The notes under the pieces were generated by a model. It saw only the letters and a list, made by a program, of their open reading frames with translations, searched no databases and was not told the DNA's origin. A program made the position numbers and the translations under genes. A stretch of DNA of 64,000 bases from JAGVSZ01 sp019137045 (lineage in GTDB: Bacteria; Pseudomonadota; Gammaproteobacteria; Burkholderiales; SG8-39), in contig JAXMFT010000002.1 in the NCBI GenBank assembly GCA_046347635.1, positions 186,001 through 250,000 of the forward strand, in the 5' to 3' direction. Positions within the stretch are counted from its first letter, which is position 1. Each line of letters starts with the position of its first letter. Positions 25,554 through 33,655 of this stretch are shown piece by piece.

Positions 25554-26531
25554 CTACTCGGCCTTGAACCCCGACGCCGCGACGATCCCGCGCCAGCGCG
25601 CGATGTCGGCGGCCATCACCTGCGCCAGCGCCTCCGGCGTCGTGCCGGTGGGCTCGATGCCGAGGGCGAGGAGCTTCTCCCGCACCGCCGGCGCCTGCAC
25701 CGTCCTGGCGAACGCGTCCGACAGCCGATCGACCGTCGCCTGCGGCGTGCCCACGGGCGCGTACACGCCGTGCCAGCCGACGGCCTCGACCGCCGGATAG
25801 CCCTGCTCGCGGAACGTCGGCACCGCCGGGAGGAGCGGCGAGCGCTGCGCGCCCGAGACGGCGAGGATGCGAAGCCTCCCCGCGCGATGCAGCTCGAGGA
25901 CATCGGCGAGCGCGCTGACGCTCGCCGCGATCCGGCCTCCCATCACGTCGACCTCGACCTGCGCGGTGCCCTTGTAGGGGACGTGCAGCAGTTCGATGCG
26001 GGCCGCCTGCGCGATCATCGTGCCGAGGAAGTGCGGCACGCTGCCCGCGCCGGGCGTGCCGAAGGTCGCCTGCGCCGGGTGCGCCTTTGCCCAGGCGACG
26101 AACGCGGCGAGCGAGCGCGCCGGATGCCCCGGGGCCACGGCGAACGCGTAGCCGAAGGTCGTGACCTGACCGACCGGCACGAGGTCCTTCACCGGGTCGA
26201 AGCCGGGGTCTCTGAAGACGAGCGGGACCATCACCGTCACTGCGACGGGCGCGAACAGCAGCGTCCTGCCGTCAGGGGCGCTGTGCCTGAGCGCCTCGAC
26301 CGCGATGCGCCCGCTCGCGCCGGGCTTGTTGTCGACCAGGACGGGTTGCCCGACGCCGTCGCTCAGGCGCTCGGCGATCACCCGCGCAACGGTGTCGGAG
26401 GTGCTGCCCGGGGGAAGCACGACGAGCATCCGCAGCGGCTGCTTCGCCCGCGCCTGCCCCTGGGCGAGCGCCGGCGCCGCGCCGGCCACCGCGCCGGCGA
26501 GCAGCAGGCATAATGCGCGCCTCGCGCGCAT
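25554..26531 (-). CDS. Bug/TctC-family tripartite tricarboxylate receptor
   Basis: 325 residues. The signal peptide ends at PALAQ (about residue 24). The family opening VVLPPGSTSDTVARVIAERL, the GQPVLVDNKPGASGRIA block, FGTPGAGSVPHFLG, HVPYKGTAQVEVDVMGG and GWHGVYAPVGTP are all typical Bug signatures. These periplasmic proteins bind carboxylates for TctAB transporters or for sensing. No TctA or TctB gene is in the window, so it is an orphan. It is divergent from the kinase-regulator gene with only 55 bases between starts, so it could supply ligand information to that sensor; this link is inference. Confidence 0.88.
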   Translation of the reverse strand: MRARRALCLLLAGAVAGAAPALAQGQARAKQPLRMLVVLPPGSTSDTVARVIAERLSDGVGQPVLVDNKPGASGRIAVEALRHSAPDGRTLLFAPVAVTVMVPLVFRDPGFDPVKDLVPVGQVTTFGYAFAVAPGHPARSLAAFVAWAKAHPAQATFGTPGAGSVPHFLGTMIAQAARIELLHVPYKGTAQVEVDVMGGRIAASVSALADVLELHRAGRLRILAVSGAQRSPLLPAVPTFREQGYPAVEAVGWHGVYAPVGTPQATVDRLSDAFARTVQAPAVREKLLALGIEPTGTTPEALAQVMAADIARWRGIVAASGFKAE

Positions 26532-26586
26532 GTCGTCCCGTCGAGCGCCCATCAGGGCGCGAAGGATACCCGCTCCGCCCTCCGCG

Positions 26587-29079
26587 ATGCGCCAGCCACC
26601 GTCCGCCGCGGCGCTGTCCGAGTTCGAACGGTTCCTCGCCGAGCTGTCGGCGCGGTTCGTCAACCTGTCCGCTGCCGAGGTCGACGGCGCGATCACCGAC
26701 GCGCTGCGCCGGAGCGTCGCGCTGTTCGGCGTCGAGCGCGGCGGGCTCATCGATCTGTCGGCGCCGGGTAACGAGGCCCGCATCACTCACTCGTGGGCGG
26801 CGGCGGGCATGAGGCAGGCGCGGCTCAGGACCATCGCGGGCGATTACCCCTGGGTGCTGGGGCGGCTGCGCGCCGGCAAGTCCGTCGTGCTCCCGCGCGT
26901 CGACGACCTGCCGCGCGCGGCGGAGACCGACCGCGCGTCGTTCCGGCGTGCGGGCGTGCGGTCCAATCTCTGCGTGCCGATGACGGTGGGCGGGCGGGTC
27001 GAGGCCGCGCTCACCTTCGGCCGCCTGCGGCGCGCGCGCGACTGGCCCGCCGACCTCGTCCTGCGGGCGGGTGCGCTCGCGACCGTCTTCGGCAACGCGC
27101 TCGCGCACAAGCGCGCGCACGAGACCGTCGAGACGGCGATCGCGTTCGAGCAACGCGTGTCGGCGACCCTCGGGGCGCTGCTCACCGCGGGTGCGGCCGA
27201 GCAGGATCGCGTGATCGAGTCGGGGCTCGCGGACCTCGCGCGCGTGTTCGGCGCCGAGCGCGCCACGCTGTGGCAGCGCGTGGCGGATACGAGCCGGTTC
27301 GTGAAGACGCACCGCTGGCTCGCTCCCGGGGTGCCGACGCCGCCCGGGGCGTTGGGCGTCGAGGTCACGCCGTGGGCGAGCGGCGAGCTCGCGCGCGGCA
27401 ACGTCGTGCGCATCGGGAGCCGCGCGGTGCTGCCGCCCGAGGCGGCGGCCGACCGGGCGGGGCTGCACTCGCTCGGCATTCGCGCCGCCGTGGCCGTGCC
27501 GCTGTCGGTCTCCGGGACGGTCGTGGGTGCGCTTTCCTTCGCAACCGCGACGGACGATCCGGGCTGGCCCGAAGCGCTCACGCCGCGCATCCGGCTCTTC
27601 GGCGAGGTGCTCACCGCGGTGCTCGCGCGCCGGGCCGCCGAGAGTCGCGAGCAGGAGGCCCAGGCCCTCGCCGCGCACGCCGCCCGCGTCGGCACGATGG
27701 GCGTGGTGGCGGCCTCCCTCGTGCACGAGCTCACGCAGCCGCTCGCCGCGAGCCTCACGAACGCCGAGACCGCGGCGGAGCTGCTCGATGCGCCGGCGCC
27801 GGACCTCGACGAGCTGCGCGCCACGGTGGCCGACATCGTCGCCGACGACCGGCGCGTGGGCGAGCTCGTCCAGCAGCTGCGCCGCTTCCTGCGCCGGGGC
27901 GAGGTGCGGCGGGCGGCGCTCGAGCTGCGCGCGGTGGTCGACGAAGTCGCGCGTCTCGTGACGAACGCGGCGGCCGAGAAGAGGGTCGCGCTCGCGCTCG
28001 ACGTGCCCGGCGCGCTGCCGCCGCTCGTGGCCGATCGCGTCCAGCTCCAGCAGGTGCTCCTGAACCTGCTCCTGAACGCCATCGACGCGGTCGCGGCGAG
28101 CCCCCCCGCCGTGCGGCGCGTCGCGCTCGTCGCGCGGCCGTCGCAGAACGGCGTGAGCATCGAGGTCGCCGACTCCGGGCCGGGGATGGACGAGGCCACG
28201 CGCAGCCGCGTCTTCCAGCCCTTCTTCACCACCAAACCCGGCGGCATGGGGCTCGGCCTCGCGATCAGCCGCAGCATCGTCGCGGCGCACGGCGGCACGC
28301 TCGCGGTGCGCTCCGCGCCGGGCGAGGGCACAACCTTCCGGCTCGAGCTGCCCTTGCAGCCGCCCGAGGAGGTCGCACCGGCGCCGCACGCGCCGGCGCC
28401 GGGCGCGGCGTCCGGCACCGTGTTCGTCGTCGACGACGACGCGTCGCTGCGGCGCGCGGTCGAGCGCCAGCTCCAGGGCGCGGGCTACCGGGTGGAGGCG
28501 TTCGCCTCGGCGCAGGACTACCTGGAGCGCGCGCCGGAGGCCGGCGTGGCCTGCATCGTGAGCGACGTGCGCATGCCCGGCCTGAGCGGCCTCGACCTGC
28601 AGGCCACGCTCGCGCAGGCGAAGCGCGAGCTGCCGATGGTGTTCATCAGCGGACACGGAGACGCGCCGACCACCGTGCAGGCGATGAAGGCGGGCGCGGT
28701 GAGCTTCCTCGCGAAGCCGTTCACCAAGGACGAGCTGCTCGGCGCCGTCGCGGAGGCGCTGGCGCGCAGCCGCGCGGGCGCGCGCGCGCGGGAGGAGAGC
28801 GCCGCGCTGCGCGCGCGCTACGAATCACTCACCTCCCGCGAGCGGGAGGTGTTCGACCTGGTGGCCGCCGGCCTCCTGAACAAGCTCGTCGCCGACCGGC
28901 TCGGCATCGCCGAGAAGACGGTGAAGATCCACCGCGCGCGGGTGATGGCGAAGCTCGCCGCCGGATCGGTGGCCGACCTCGTGCGGATGGCGGAGCGGCT
29001 GGGGGTGCGCGGCGAGCGCGGGCACGCGGTCGATTCCGGCGGACGCGCTCTCGCAATGGGGGCGCGCGCGGCGGAGTAA
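26587..29079 (+). CDS. hybrid sensor kinase fused to FixJ-like response regulator
   Basis: 830 residues, no membrane segment, hence cytosolic. Two GAF-like sensory domains occupy about residues 10-180 and 190-350. HisKA follows with phosphoacceptor His380 in HELTQPLAAS, then HATPase with NLLLNAIDAV, DSGPGMDE and GMGLGLAISRS (about 480-590). A REC domain (about 612-725) has VVDDDAS and phosphoacceptor Asp660 in SDVRMPGLSGLD. The LuxR/FixJ HTH at about 748-810 contains LTSREREVFDLVAAGL and AEKTVKIHRARVM. FixL/FixJ-type pairs are normally two proteins; here kinase and DNA-binding regulator are one chain. Start 26587 gives MRQPPSAAALSEF; upstream in-frame sequence is low-quality. Confidence 0.88.
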   Translation: MRQPPSAAALSEFERFLAELSARFVNLSAAEVDGAITDALRRSVALFGVERGGLIDLSAPGNEARITHSWAAAGMRQARLRTIAGDYPWVLGRLRAGKSVVLPRVDDLPRAAETDRASFRRAGVRSNLCVPMTVGGRVEAALTFGRLRRARDWPADLVLRAGALATVFGNALAHKRAHETVETAIAFEQRVSATLGALLTAGAAEQDRVIESGLADLARVFGAERATLWQRVADTSRFVKTHRWLAPGVPTPPGALGVEVTPWASGELARGNVVRIGSRAVLPPEAAADRAGLHSLGIRAAVAVPLSVSGTVVGALSFATATDDPGWPEALTPRIRLFGEVLTAVLARRAAESREQEAQALAAHAARVGTMGVVAASLVHELTQPLAASLTNAETAAELLDAPAPDLDELRATVADIVADDRRVGELVQQLRRFLRRGEVRRAALELRAVVDEVARLVTNAAAEKRVALALDVPGALPPLVADRVQLQQVLLNLLLNAIDAVAASPPAVRRVALVARPSQNGVSIEVADSGPGMDEATRSRVFQPFFTTKPGGMGLGLAISRSIVAAHGGTLAVRSAPGEGTTFRLELPLQPPEEVAPAPHAPAPGAASGTVFVVDDDASLRRAVERQLQGAGYRVEAFASAQDYLERAPEAGVACIVSDVRMPGLSGLDLQATLAQAKRELPMVFISGHGDAPTTVQAMKAGAVSFLAKPFTKDELLGAVAEALARSRAGARAREESAALRARYESLTSREREVFDLVAAGLLNKLVADRLGIAEKTVKIHRARVMAKLAAGSVADLVRMAERLGVRGERGHAVDSGGRALAMGARAAE

Positions 29080-29146
29080 CGTTCTCGTCCGCGACGCAGT
29101 CGGCGCAGGCGCAGCGCCCTCGCGAAAGTCGTTCGCGCCGCAGCGC

Positions 29147-29542
29147 TCAGCGGCTCGCCAGCACCGGGCACAGCCGCGCCTCGATCAGGGCGTCGTCCGC
29201 GGTGACGAGCGTGAGACCGTAGACGAGGGCGGTCGCGACCAGGAAGCGGTCGACCGGATCGGGATGTGCGGGCATGATCTCGCGGCTGCGCGCCGCCACC
29301 TGAAACGTCAGCACCGCCTCCTGCACCGGACTCGAGGCGAGCGCCGCGGCCATCCACCGCTGCGGCTCGTCGTCCAGCCGCACGCGGCCGCGCTCGGCGA
29401 GGAGCAGGAGCTCCCAGACGCTGATCGGCGAGACCCACAGCTCGTTCCCGGCTCCGCGGAGCGCCGCTCGCGCGCGCCGCCCCAGTCTCGCCGGATCGAC
29501 GAGACTGTGCAGCCACACGTGCGTGTCGAGCAGGAGCCTCAA
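29147..29542 (-). CDS. vapC: PIN-domain toxin (VapC family)
   Basis: 131 residues from a TTG that overlaps the antitoxin stop as TTGA. The acidic PIN residues are present: LLLDTHVWL (Asp6), the VWELLLL glutamate (about residue 44), DPVDRFLVATAL (about 96-99), and VTADDALIEA (about 116). PIN toxins are Mg-dependent ribonucleases that cut specific RNAs. Chain length and residues are complete. It is convergent with the kinase-regulator gene. Confidence 0.85.
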   Translation of the reverse strand: MRLLLDTHVWLHSLVDPARLGRRARAALRGAGNELWVSPISVWELLLLAERGRVRLDDEPQRWMAAALASSPVQEAVLTFQVAARSREIMPAHPDPVDRFLVATALVYGLTLVTADDALIEARLCPVLASR

Positions 29543-29781
29543 CGGCGCGTCGCCGCCCAGTCGCTTTCCGTGGTGACGGGCCGGACGATGTCGCCGACGA
29601 TCCTGGCACGGCCGGCCATGGCGCCGAGCCAGTCCCTCCGCGGCGCCGGCGGCCGGGGTGGCCCGACCTCGGCGACCGGCTCGCCGAAGCGCGTGAGGAG
29701 CACCGGCCTGCCGGTGCGCTTCACCCGCTGGAGAACGGCGAGGCAGGTCGCCTTGAACTTGGACACCGGCATGCTTTCCAT
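29539..29781 (-). CDS. Phd/YefM-family antitoxin (VapB partner)
   Basis: 80 residues. MESMPVSKFKATCLAVLQRV followed by KRTGRPVLLTRFGEPVAEV is the Phd/YefM N-terminal DNA-binding fold. The C-terminal part (WLGAMAGRARIVGDIVRPV, then ESDW) is the typical toxin-binding tail of PIN-associated antitoxins. The ATG at 29781 was chosen over longer frames that have no family match. It overlaps vapC by four bases. Its promoter must lie in 29782-29930, a region shared with the divergent receiver gene. Confidence 0.82.
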   Translation of the reverse strand: MESMPVSKFKATCLAVLQRVKRTGRPVLLTRFGEPVAEVGPPRPPAPRRDWLGAMAGRARIVGDIVRPVTTESDWAATRR

Positions 29782-29880
29782 GACCGGCAAGCTAGCATGG
29801 TCCGAAATGATGGTCAAACCGGCGCAGCGCGGCGCCGCGGCGGACGTCGCGCTCGGCGGGTTGCCGGCCGTGCCGCGCAT

Positions 29881-29926
29881 GTAGGACCAAGGTCCGATAC
29901 CCCGGCCCGGGGCGGTCGCGAATACT
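29881..29926 (+). promoter_or_regulatory. palindromic element copy 4 with -10-like hexamer
   Basis: GTAGGACC-AA-GGTCCGATACC begins at 29881, and AATACT (four of six -10 matches) begins exactly 40 bases later at 29921. The predicted transcription start is near 29933. The immediate target is the receiver-only gene and the envelope gene array behind it. Confidence 0.55.
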
Positions 29927-29962
29927 CGCGCGGTGTTGGCCCCCCGCTCCAAGGGATTGCAC

Positions 29963-30310
29963 GTGCTGATCGTGGACGACGACGACTCGCTCCGGCGCGC
30001 CCTCGCGCGCACGATCCGGCTCGCGGGGTTCGAGGTCGACGCGTTCCGGTCCGTGGAAGCGCTCATGGCGCACGGCGTTCCCGACCGCGATGCCTGCCTG
30101 GTGCTCGACGTCGACGTGCCCGGGATCGGTGGCATCGAGTTCACGCGCACGCTCGCCGCGGCGGGCCGCGACCTGCCCACGATCTTCATCACCGCGCTCG
30201 AGCCCGGGCAGGTCGGCAAGCCGCTCGCCGCGCTCGCGCCGGTCGCGGTGCTCTACAAGCCGTTCGACAAGCAGGACCTGCTCGAGGCGATCGGGCGGGT
30301 CCGCGACTGA
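29963..30310 (+). CDS. receiver-only response regulator (FixJ-like REC)
   Basis: About 115 residues, a single REC domain and nothing else. MLIVDDDDSLRRALARTIRL carries the acidic pocket, CLVLDVDVPGIGGIEF the phosphoacceptor Asp, TIFITAL the Thr, and VLYKPFDKQDLLEA the conserved Lys. It resembles the receiver of the fused kinase-regulator. The GTG at 29963 has AAGGGA six bases upstream. A longer frame from GTG 29933 is possible and would start right at the predicted transcription start (leaderless). With no output domain it could be a phosphate sink or modulator of the fused regulator. Confidence 0.78.
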   Translation: MLIVDDDDSLRRALARTIRLAGFEVDAFRSVEALMAHGVPDRDACLVLDVDVPGIGGIEFTRTLAAAGRDLPTIFITALEPGQVGKPLAALAPVAVLYKPFDKQDLLEAIGRVRD

Positions 30311-30333
30311 ACCACCCCGATGGAGGAATCGAC

Positions 30334-30897
30334 ATGAAACTGCTCCAGCTCCTTACTGCCGCCGCAATCACGCTCTCGCTCGCCGCCGGCAGCGCGTTCG
30401 CCCAGTCCGAGAAGGCCAAGAAGCAGGCCGAGGTCAGGAAGGTCGCGCACAGCTCGCTCGAGCGCTTCTACAAGGCCGAGCCCAAGCTCAAGGCCGAGGT
30501 CGCCAAGGCCCCCGGCTACGCGGTGTTCACCAGCTACGGGTTCACCTTCCTGCTCGGGGGCTCGGGCGGCAAGGGGATCGCGCACAACGCCAAGACCAAG
30601 CACGACACCTACATGGACATGGCGCAGGTGAGCGCGGGGTTGCAGATCGGCGGGGGCGAGTACGAGACGCTGATCGTGTTCAAGACGCAGCAGGCGCTGG
30701 AGAACTTCATCGCCAAGGGGTGGGAGTTCGCCGGGGGCGGCGGTGCTGCGGCGGGTGCCGCGGGCAAGACGGTGGGTGGGGCGGCGGGCGAGCAGGTGAT
30801 CGCCGACGGGCTCTACTACACGCTGACCAAGAACGGGCTGCAGGCCGGCGGCGCGGTCGCGGGCACGAAGTACTGGAAGGACAAGGAACTCAACTGA
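30334..30897 (+). CDS. SYLF/Ysc84-domain exported lipid-binding protein (first copy)
   Basis: 187 residues. The signal peptide MKLLQLLTAAAITLSLAAGSAFA ends near residue 23. The mature protein has SSLERFYKAEPKLKAEVAKAPGYAVF, GFTFLLGGSGGKGIAHN, and FKTQQALENFIAKGWEFAGGG, the Ysc84/SYLF pattern. Eukaryotic SYLF domains bind phosphoinositides; the bacterial exported forms probably bind lipids, but their role is unsettled. TGGAGGA precedes the ATG, 23 bases after the receiver gene. Its stop overlaps the next start by one base (TGATG). A second copy lies at 33656. Confidence 0.85.
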   Translation: MKLLQLLTAAAITLSLAAGSAFAQSEKAKKQAEVRKVAHSSLERFYKAEPKLKAEVAKAPGYAVFTSYGFTFLLGGSGGKGIAHNAKTKHDTYMDMAQVSAGLQIGGGEYETLIVFKTQQALENFIAKGWEFAGGGGAAAGAAGKTVGGAAGEQVIADGLYYTLTKNGLQAGGAVAGTKYWKDKELN

Positions 30898-31667
30898 TGT
30901 TTACGCGTATCGGATGGCTCGTCCGGCTGATGGCGGCGCTCGCGCCGCTGGCCGCCGCGGCGCTGCCGCAGGCCGCGGCGGCCCAGCCTGCGGGCATCGA
31001 CCCGCAGGCCACCGCGATCCTCAAGCGCTCGATGGACTTTCTCGCCGGGCTGAAGGCGTTCAGCGTCGACGCGCACAGCACGATCGAGGCGACGCTGACC
31101 TCGGGCCAGAAGCTCCAGTTCGACAGCGCCTCCACCGTCACGCTGCAGCGCCCCGACAAGCTCGTCGCGCGGCGCGGGAAGGGGGACGTCGCAGATCAGT
31201 CCTATTACTACGACGGCAAGACGCTCACCCTGTTCAACCCCGGCCCGAAGTACTACGCGACGCTCAAGGCGCCCCCGACGATCGAGCAGGCGCTCGACTT
31301 CGCCCGCGACTCGCTCGATGTGGTGGCGCCGGCGGGCGACCTCCTGTATCGCGACGCCTACGAGATGCTGATGCAGGACACCACCGTCGGCTTCGTCGTC
31401 GGCAAGGCCTTCGTGGGCGGGGCGCGCTGCGACCATCTCGCGTTCCGCAAGGCCGACGTCGACTGGCAGATCTGGATCCAGGAGGGCGCGACGCCCCTGC
31501 CGCGGAAGTACGTGATCACGTCGACGAAGGAGGCAGGCACGCCGGACTTCACCGTCGTGATGACGAAGTGGAACGTCGCGCCGCAGGTGAGCGACGCGAT
31601 CTTCGCCTTCCGGGCGCCGCAGGGCGCGAAGCGGGTCGATTTCCTGAAGGTGGGGGGTGCGAAATGA
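30897..31667 (+). CDS. DUF2092 exported protein
   Basis: 256 residues. The signal segment runs to AAAAQPAG (about residue 32). Then comes ILKRSMDFLAGLKAFSVDA, GQKLQFDSASTVTLQRPDKL and SYYYDGKTLTLFNPGPKYY, the DUF2092 pattern (a LolA/LolB-like periplasmic half-barrel by analogy). A hydrophobic lipid-carrier role is possible but unproven. One cysteine (GARCDHLAF) is conserved-looking. The ATG overlaps the preceding TGA by one base and its stop overlaps the next ATG as ATGA, so it is fixed in the middle of a coupled set. Confidence 0.8.
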   Translation: MFTRIGWLVRLMAALAPLAAAALPQAAAAQPAGIDPQATAILKRSMDFLAGLKAFSVDAHSTIEATLTSGQKLQFDSASTVTLQRPDKLVARRGKGDVADQSYYYDGKTLTLFNPGPKYYATLKAPPTIEQALDFARDSLDVVAPAGDLLYRDAYEMLMQDTTVGFVVGKAFVGGARCDHLAFRKADVDWQIWIQEGATPLPRKYVITSTKEAGTPDFTVVMTKWNVAPQVSDAIFAFRAPQGAKRVDFLKVGGAK

Positions 31668-32110
31668 CCCGCGCAGGTCGCAAGTCGCTCGTTCTCGGCG
31701 CCGCTTTCGCCGCGCTCTTCGCCGCCGAGGTCGCGCCCGACGCCCCGCTCGGGCTCCGGTTCGCGCGCGACGCCCAGGCGATCATCGGCATGCCGCTCAC
31801 GCCGATGAGCTACGCGGGCGTGGCGCGCCGGACCACCCGCCGCACCGTCTATGCGGCATCGGCCGCCACGGCGGCGGCGGCGACCACCGCCGCCGCAGCG
31901 ACCGCGGCCGCGCAACCGCGGCCGGTGCCCCCGCCCGTCGCCGCGGCGCCCGCAGGCCCGGTGCCGATCGGCACCGTCGTGTCGGCGCTGCCGCCCGGCT
32001 GCGTGTCCACGCCGATCGGCGGGGTCGAGTACTTCAACTGCGCTCCGGGGGTCTATTACCGCGCGGCGTTCCAGGGCAACAACCTCGTCTACGTGTCCGC
32101 GCAGCCATGA
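31664..32110 (+). CDS. small exported protein with AGVARRT motif
   Basis: 148 residues. A signal-like segment is followed by residues 40-62, IIGMPLTPMSYAGVARRT plus RRTVY. The same motif occurs in the SHOCT protein at 34250. An Ala-rich membrane-like or low-complexity stretch follows, then PRPVPPPVAAAPAG and a compact C-terminal part with two cysteines (PGCVSTPIGGVEYFNC, GVYYRAAFQG). The start overlaps the DUF2092 stop as ATGA. I do not know a function; the motif may be a membrane-proximal or interaction segment. Confidence 0.65.
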   Translation: MTRAGRKSLVLGAAFAALFAAEVAPDAPLGLRFARDAQAIIGMPLTPMSYAGVARRTTRRTVYAASAATAAAATTAAAATAAAQPRPVPPPVAAAPAGPVPIGTVVSALPPGCVSTPIGGVEYFNCAPGVYYRAAFQGNNLVYVSAQP

Positions 32111-32148
32111 CGATTCGTTCGGCCGATGCGCGCGAGAAAGGAGCTTCG

Positions 32149-32805
32149 ATGCGACTGGGAATGATCAAGCGAGCGGGAACGACGCTGCTCGCCGCGGCGC
32201 TCGTCGCCGGCTGCGCGAGCCAGGGCGGCGGCATGGGCGGCGGCGTGATGGGCACCGACACCGGCAAGGGCGCCCTCTTCGGCGGCGCCACCGGCGCCCT
32301 GATCGGCGGGCTGGTCGATCACGCCGATCCCGCGGTCGGCCTCCTGATCGGCGCGGCGGGCGGCGCGCTCGCCGGCGGCCTCATCGGCCACCACATGGAC
32401 ACGCAGAAGCAGAACCTCACGCAGGTGCTCGCCCCCGAGGTCAACGCCGGCAACGCGAGCGTCGAGCTCCTCAAGAACCACGCGGTGCTCGTCAACATGA
32501 CCGGCGCTTCGCGCTTCGCCCCCGGATCCGCCGTCGTCAACCCGGCGTTCCTCGCTTCGCTACAGAAGGTCGCGTCGGTGGCGCGGACCTACGGCAAGAT
32601 CACGATCACCGTCATCGGCCATCCGGACAAGGGCGGCAGCTACGCCGCGCGCGAGTCGCTCTCGCAGCAGCGCGCGGAGGCGGTCCGGGTCCAGCTCCTC
32701 GGCATGGGCGTGCCGGCGATCCTCGTGACCGCGACCGGCAATCCCCGCAGCTCGTGGGAGGACGGCCGCGTCGAGCTGGTGATCCATCCCGTCGTCGGCG
32801 GCTGA
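32149..32805 (+). CDS. OmpA-like lipoprotein with glycine zipper
   Basis: 218 residues. AAAGGAG precedes the ATG at 32149, giving MRLGMIKRAGTTLLAAALVAGC with lipobox VAGC. An alternative ATG at 32107 overlaps the upstream stop. Residues about 35-85 are a glycine-zipper region (GALFGGATGALIGGL, IGAAGGALAGGLIGHHMD). The C-terminal half is OmpA-like (ITVIGHPDKGG, LSQQRAEAVRVQLL, GRVELVI). OmpA domains bind peptidoglycan. The usual Asp/Arg of the binding site is partly changed (GHPDKGG in place of GHTD), so binding should be tested. Confidence 0.8.
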   Translation: MRLGMIKRAGTTLLAAALVAGCASQGGGMGGGVMGTDTGKGALFGGATGALIGGLVDHADPAVGLLIGAAGGALAGGLIGHHMDTQKQNLTQVLAPEVNAGNASVELLKNHAVLVNMTGASRFAPGSAVVNPAFLASLQKVASVARTYGKITITVIGHPDKGGSYAARESLSQQRAEAVRVQLLGMGVPAILVTATGNPRSSWEDGRVELVIHPVVGG

Positions 32806-32816
32806 GGAGCGAGCGC

Positions 32817-33635
32817 ATGAAACGCACAACCGCAGTGGTCGTCGCGGCGCTCGCGGCGGCCGCGGCCGGCCCCGTGCTCGGGCAGCAGAAGATGAGCGCC
32901 GAAGCGCTCGCGAAGCTCGCGCAGAACCCGGTCGCCAACCTGATCAGCATCCCGTTCCAGAACAACACCAACTTCAACGTCGGCCCGCGCGACGGCACCC
33001 AGAACGTGCTGAACATCCAGCCGGTGGTGCCCTTCGAGCTGAGCAAGCAGTGGAACCTGATCACCCGCACGATCGTCCCGATCATCACCCAGCCGGGGTT
33101 CGTGGCGGGCGAAAGCACCACCACCGGCCTCGGCGACGTCCAGTTCACCGGCTTTCTCTCGCCGAGCAACGCCGAAGGCCTCATCTGGGGCGCCGGCGCG
33201 ATCGGACAGCTCCCGACGAACAGCAGCGACCGTCTCGGCAACGACCGCTGGGGGCTCGGGCCCTCGTTCGTCGCGCTGCGGCTGGAGAAGGGCAGCCCGT
33301 GGGTGTACGGGTTCCTGGTGAACAACGTCTGGTCGGTGAGCGGCGGGTCCGACCCGACTTACAACAACTTCCTGCTCCAGCCCTTCCTCAACTACAACCT
33401 CCCCGACGGGTGGTACCTCACCTCGTCGCCGGTCGTCACGGCCGACTGGAAGGCCGAGTCGAGCCAGCGCTGGACGGTGCCGCTCGGCGGCGGGGTCGGG
33501 AAGATCGTCCACTTCGGGCGGCTGCCGGTGAACCTGCAGTTGCAGAGCTATTACAACGTCGTGGCGCCGGACAACGGGCCGGAATGGTCGATCCGCTTCC
33601 AGATCCAGCTCATGCTGCCCAAATCGGTGCTGTAG
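32817..33635 (+). CDS. outer membrane beta-barrel, 'neuromedin U'-annotated family
   Basis: 272 residues. The signal peptide ends near GPVLGQQ. The mature barrel has NPVANLISIPFQNNTNFNVG, VVPFELSKQWNLITR and TTTGLGDVQFTGFLSP, then repeated aromatic strands (WYLTSSPVVTADW, WSIRFQIQLML). Databases often give this family the misnomer neuromedin U; it is a bacterial outer membrane protein, probably transporter-like. The ATG at 32817 is 11 bases after the OmpA-like gene. The C-terminus is KSVL rather than Phe, unusual for a BAM substrate. Confidence 0.75.
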   Translation: MKRTTAVVVAALAAAAAGPVLGQQKMSAEALAKLAQNPVANLISIPFQNNTNFNVGPRDGTQNVLNIQPVVPFELSKQWNLITRTIVPIITQPGFVAGESTTTGLGDVQFTGFLSPSNAEGLIWGAGAIGQLPTNSSDRLGNDRWGLGPSFVALRLEKGSPWVYGFLVNNVWSVSGGSDPTYNNFLLQPFLNYNLPDGWYLTSSPVVTADWKAESSQRWTVPLGGGVGKIVHFGRLPVNLQLQSYYNVVAPDNGPEWSIRFQIQLMLPKSVL

Positions 33636-33655
33636 CCGCAGGAGGGGGACTGGTC

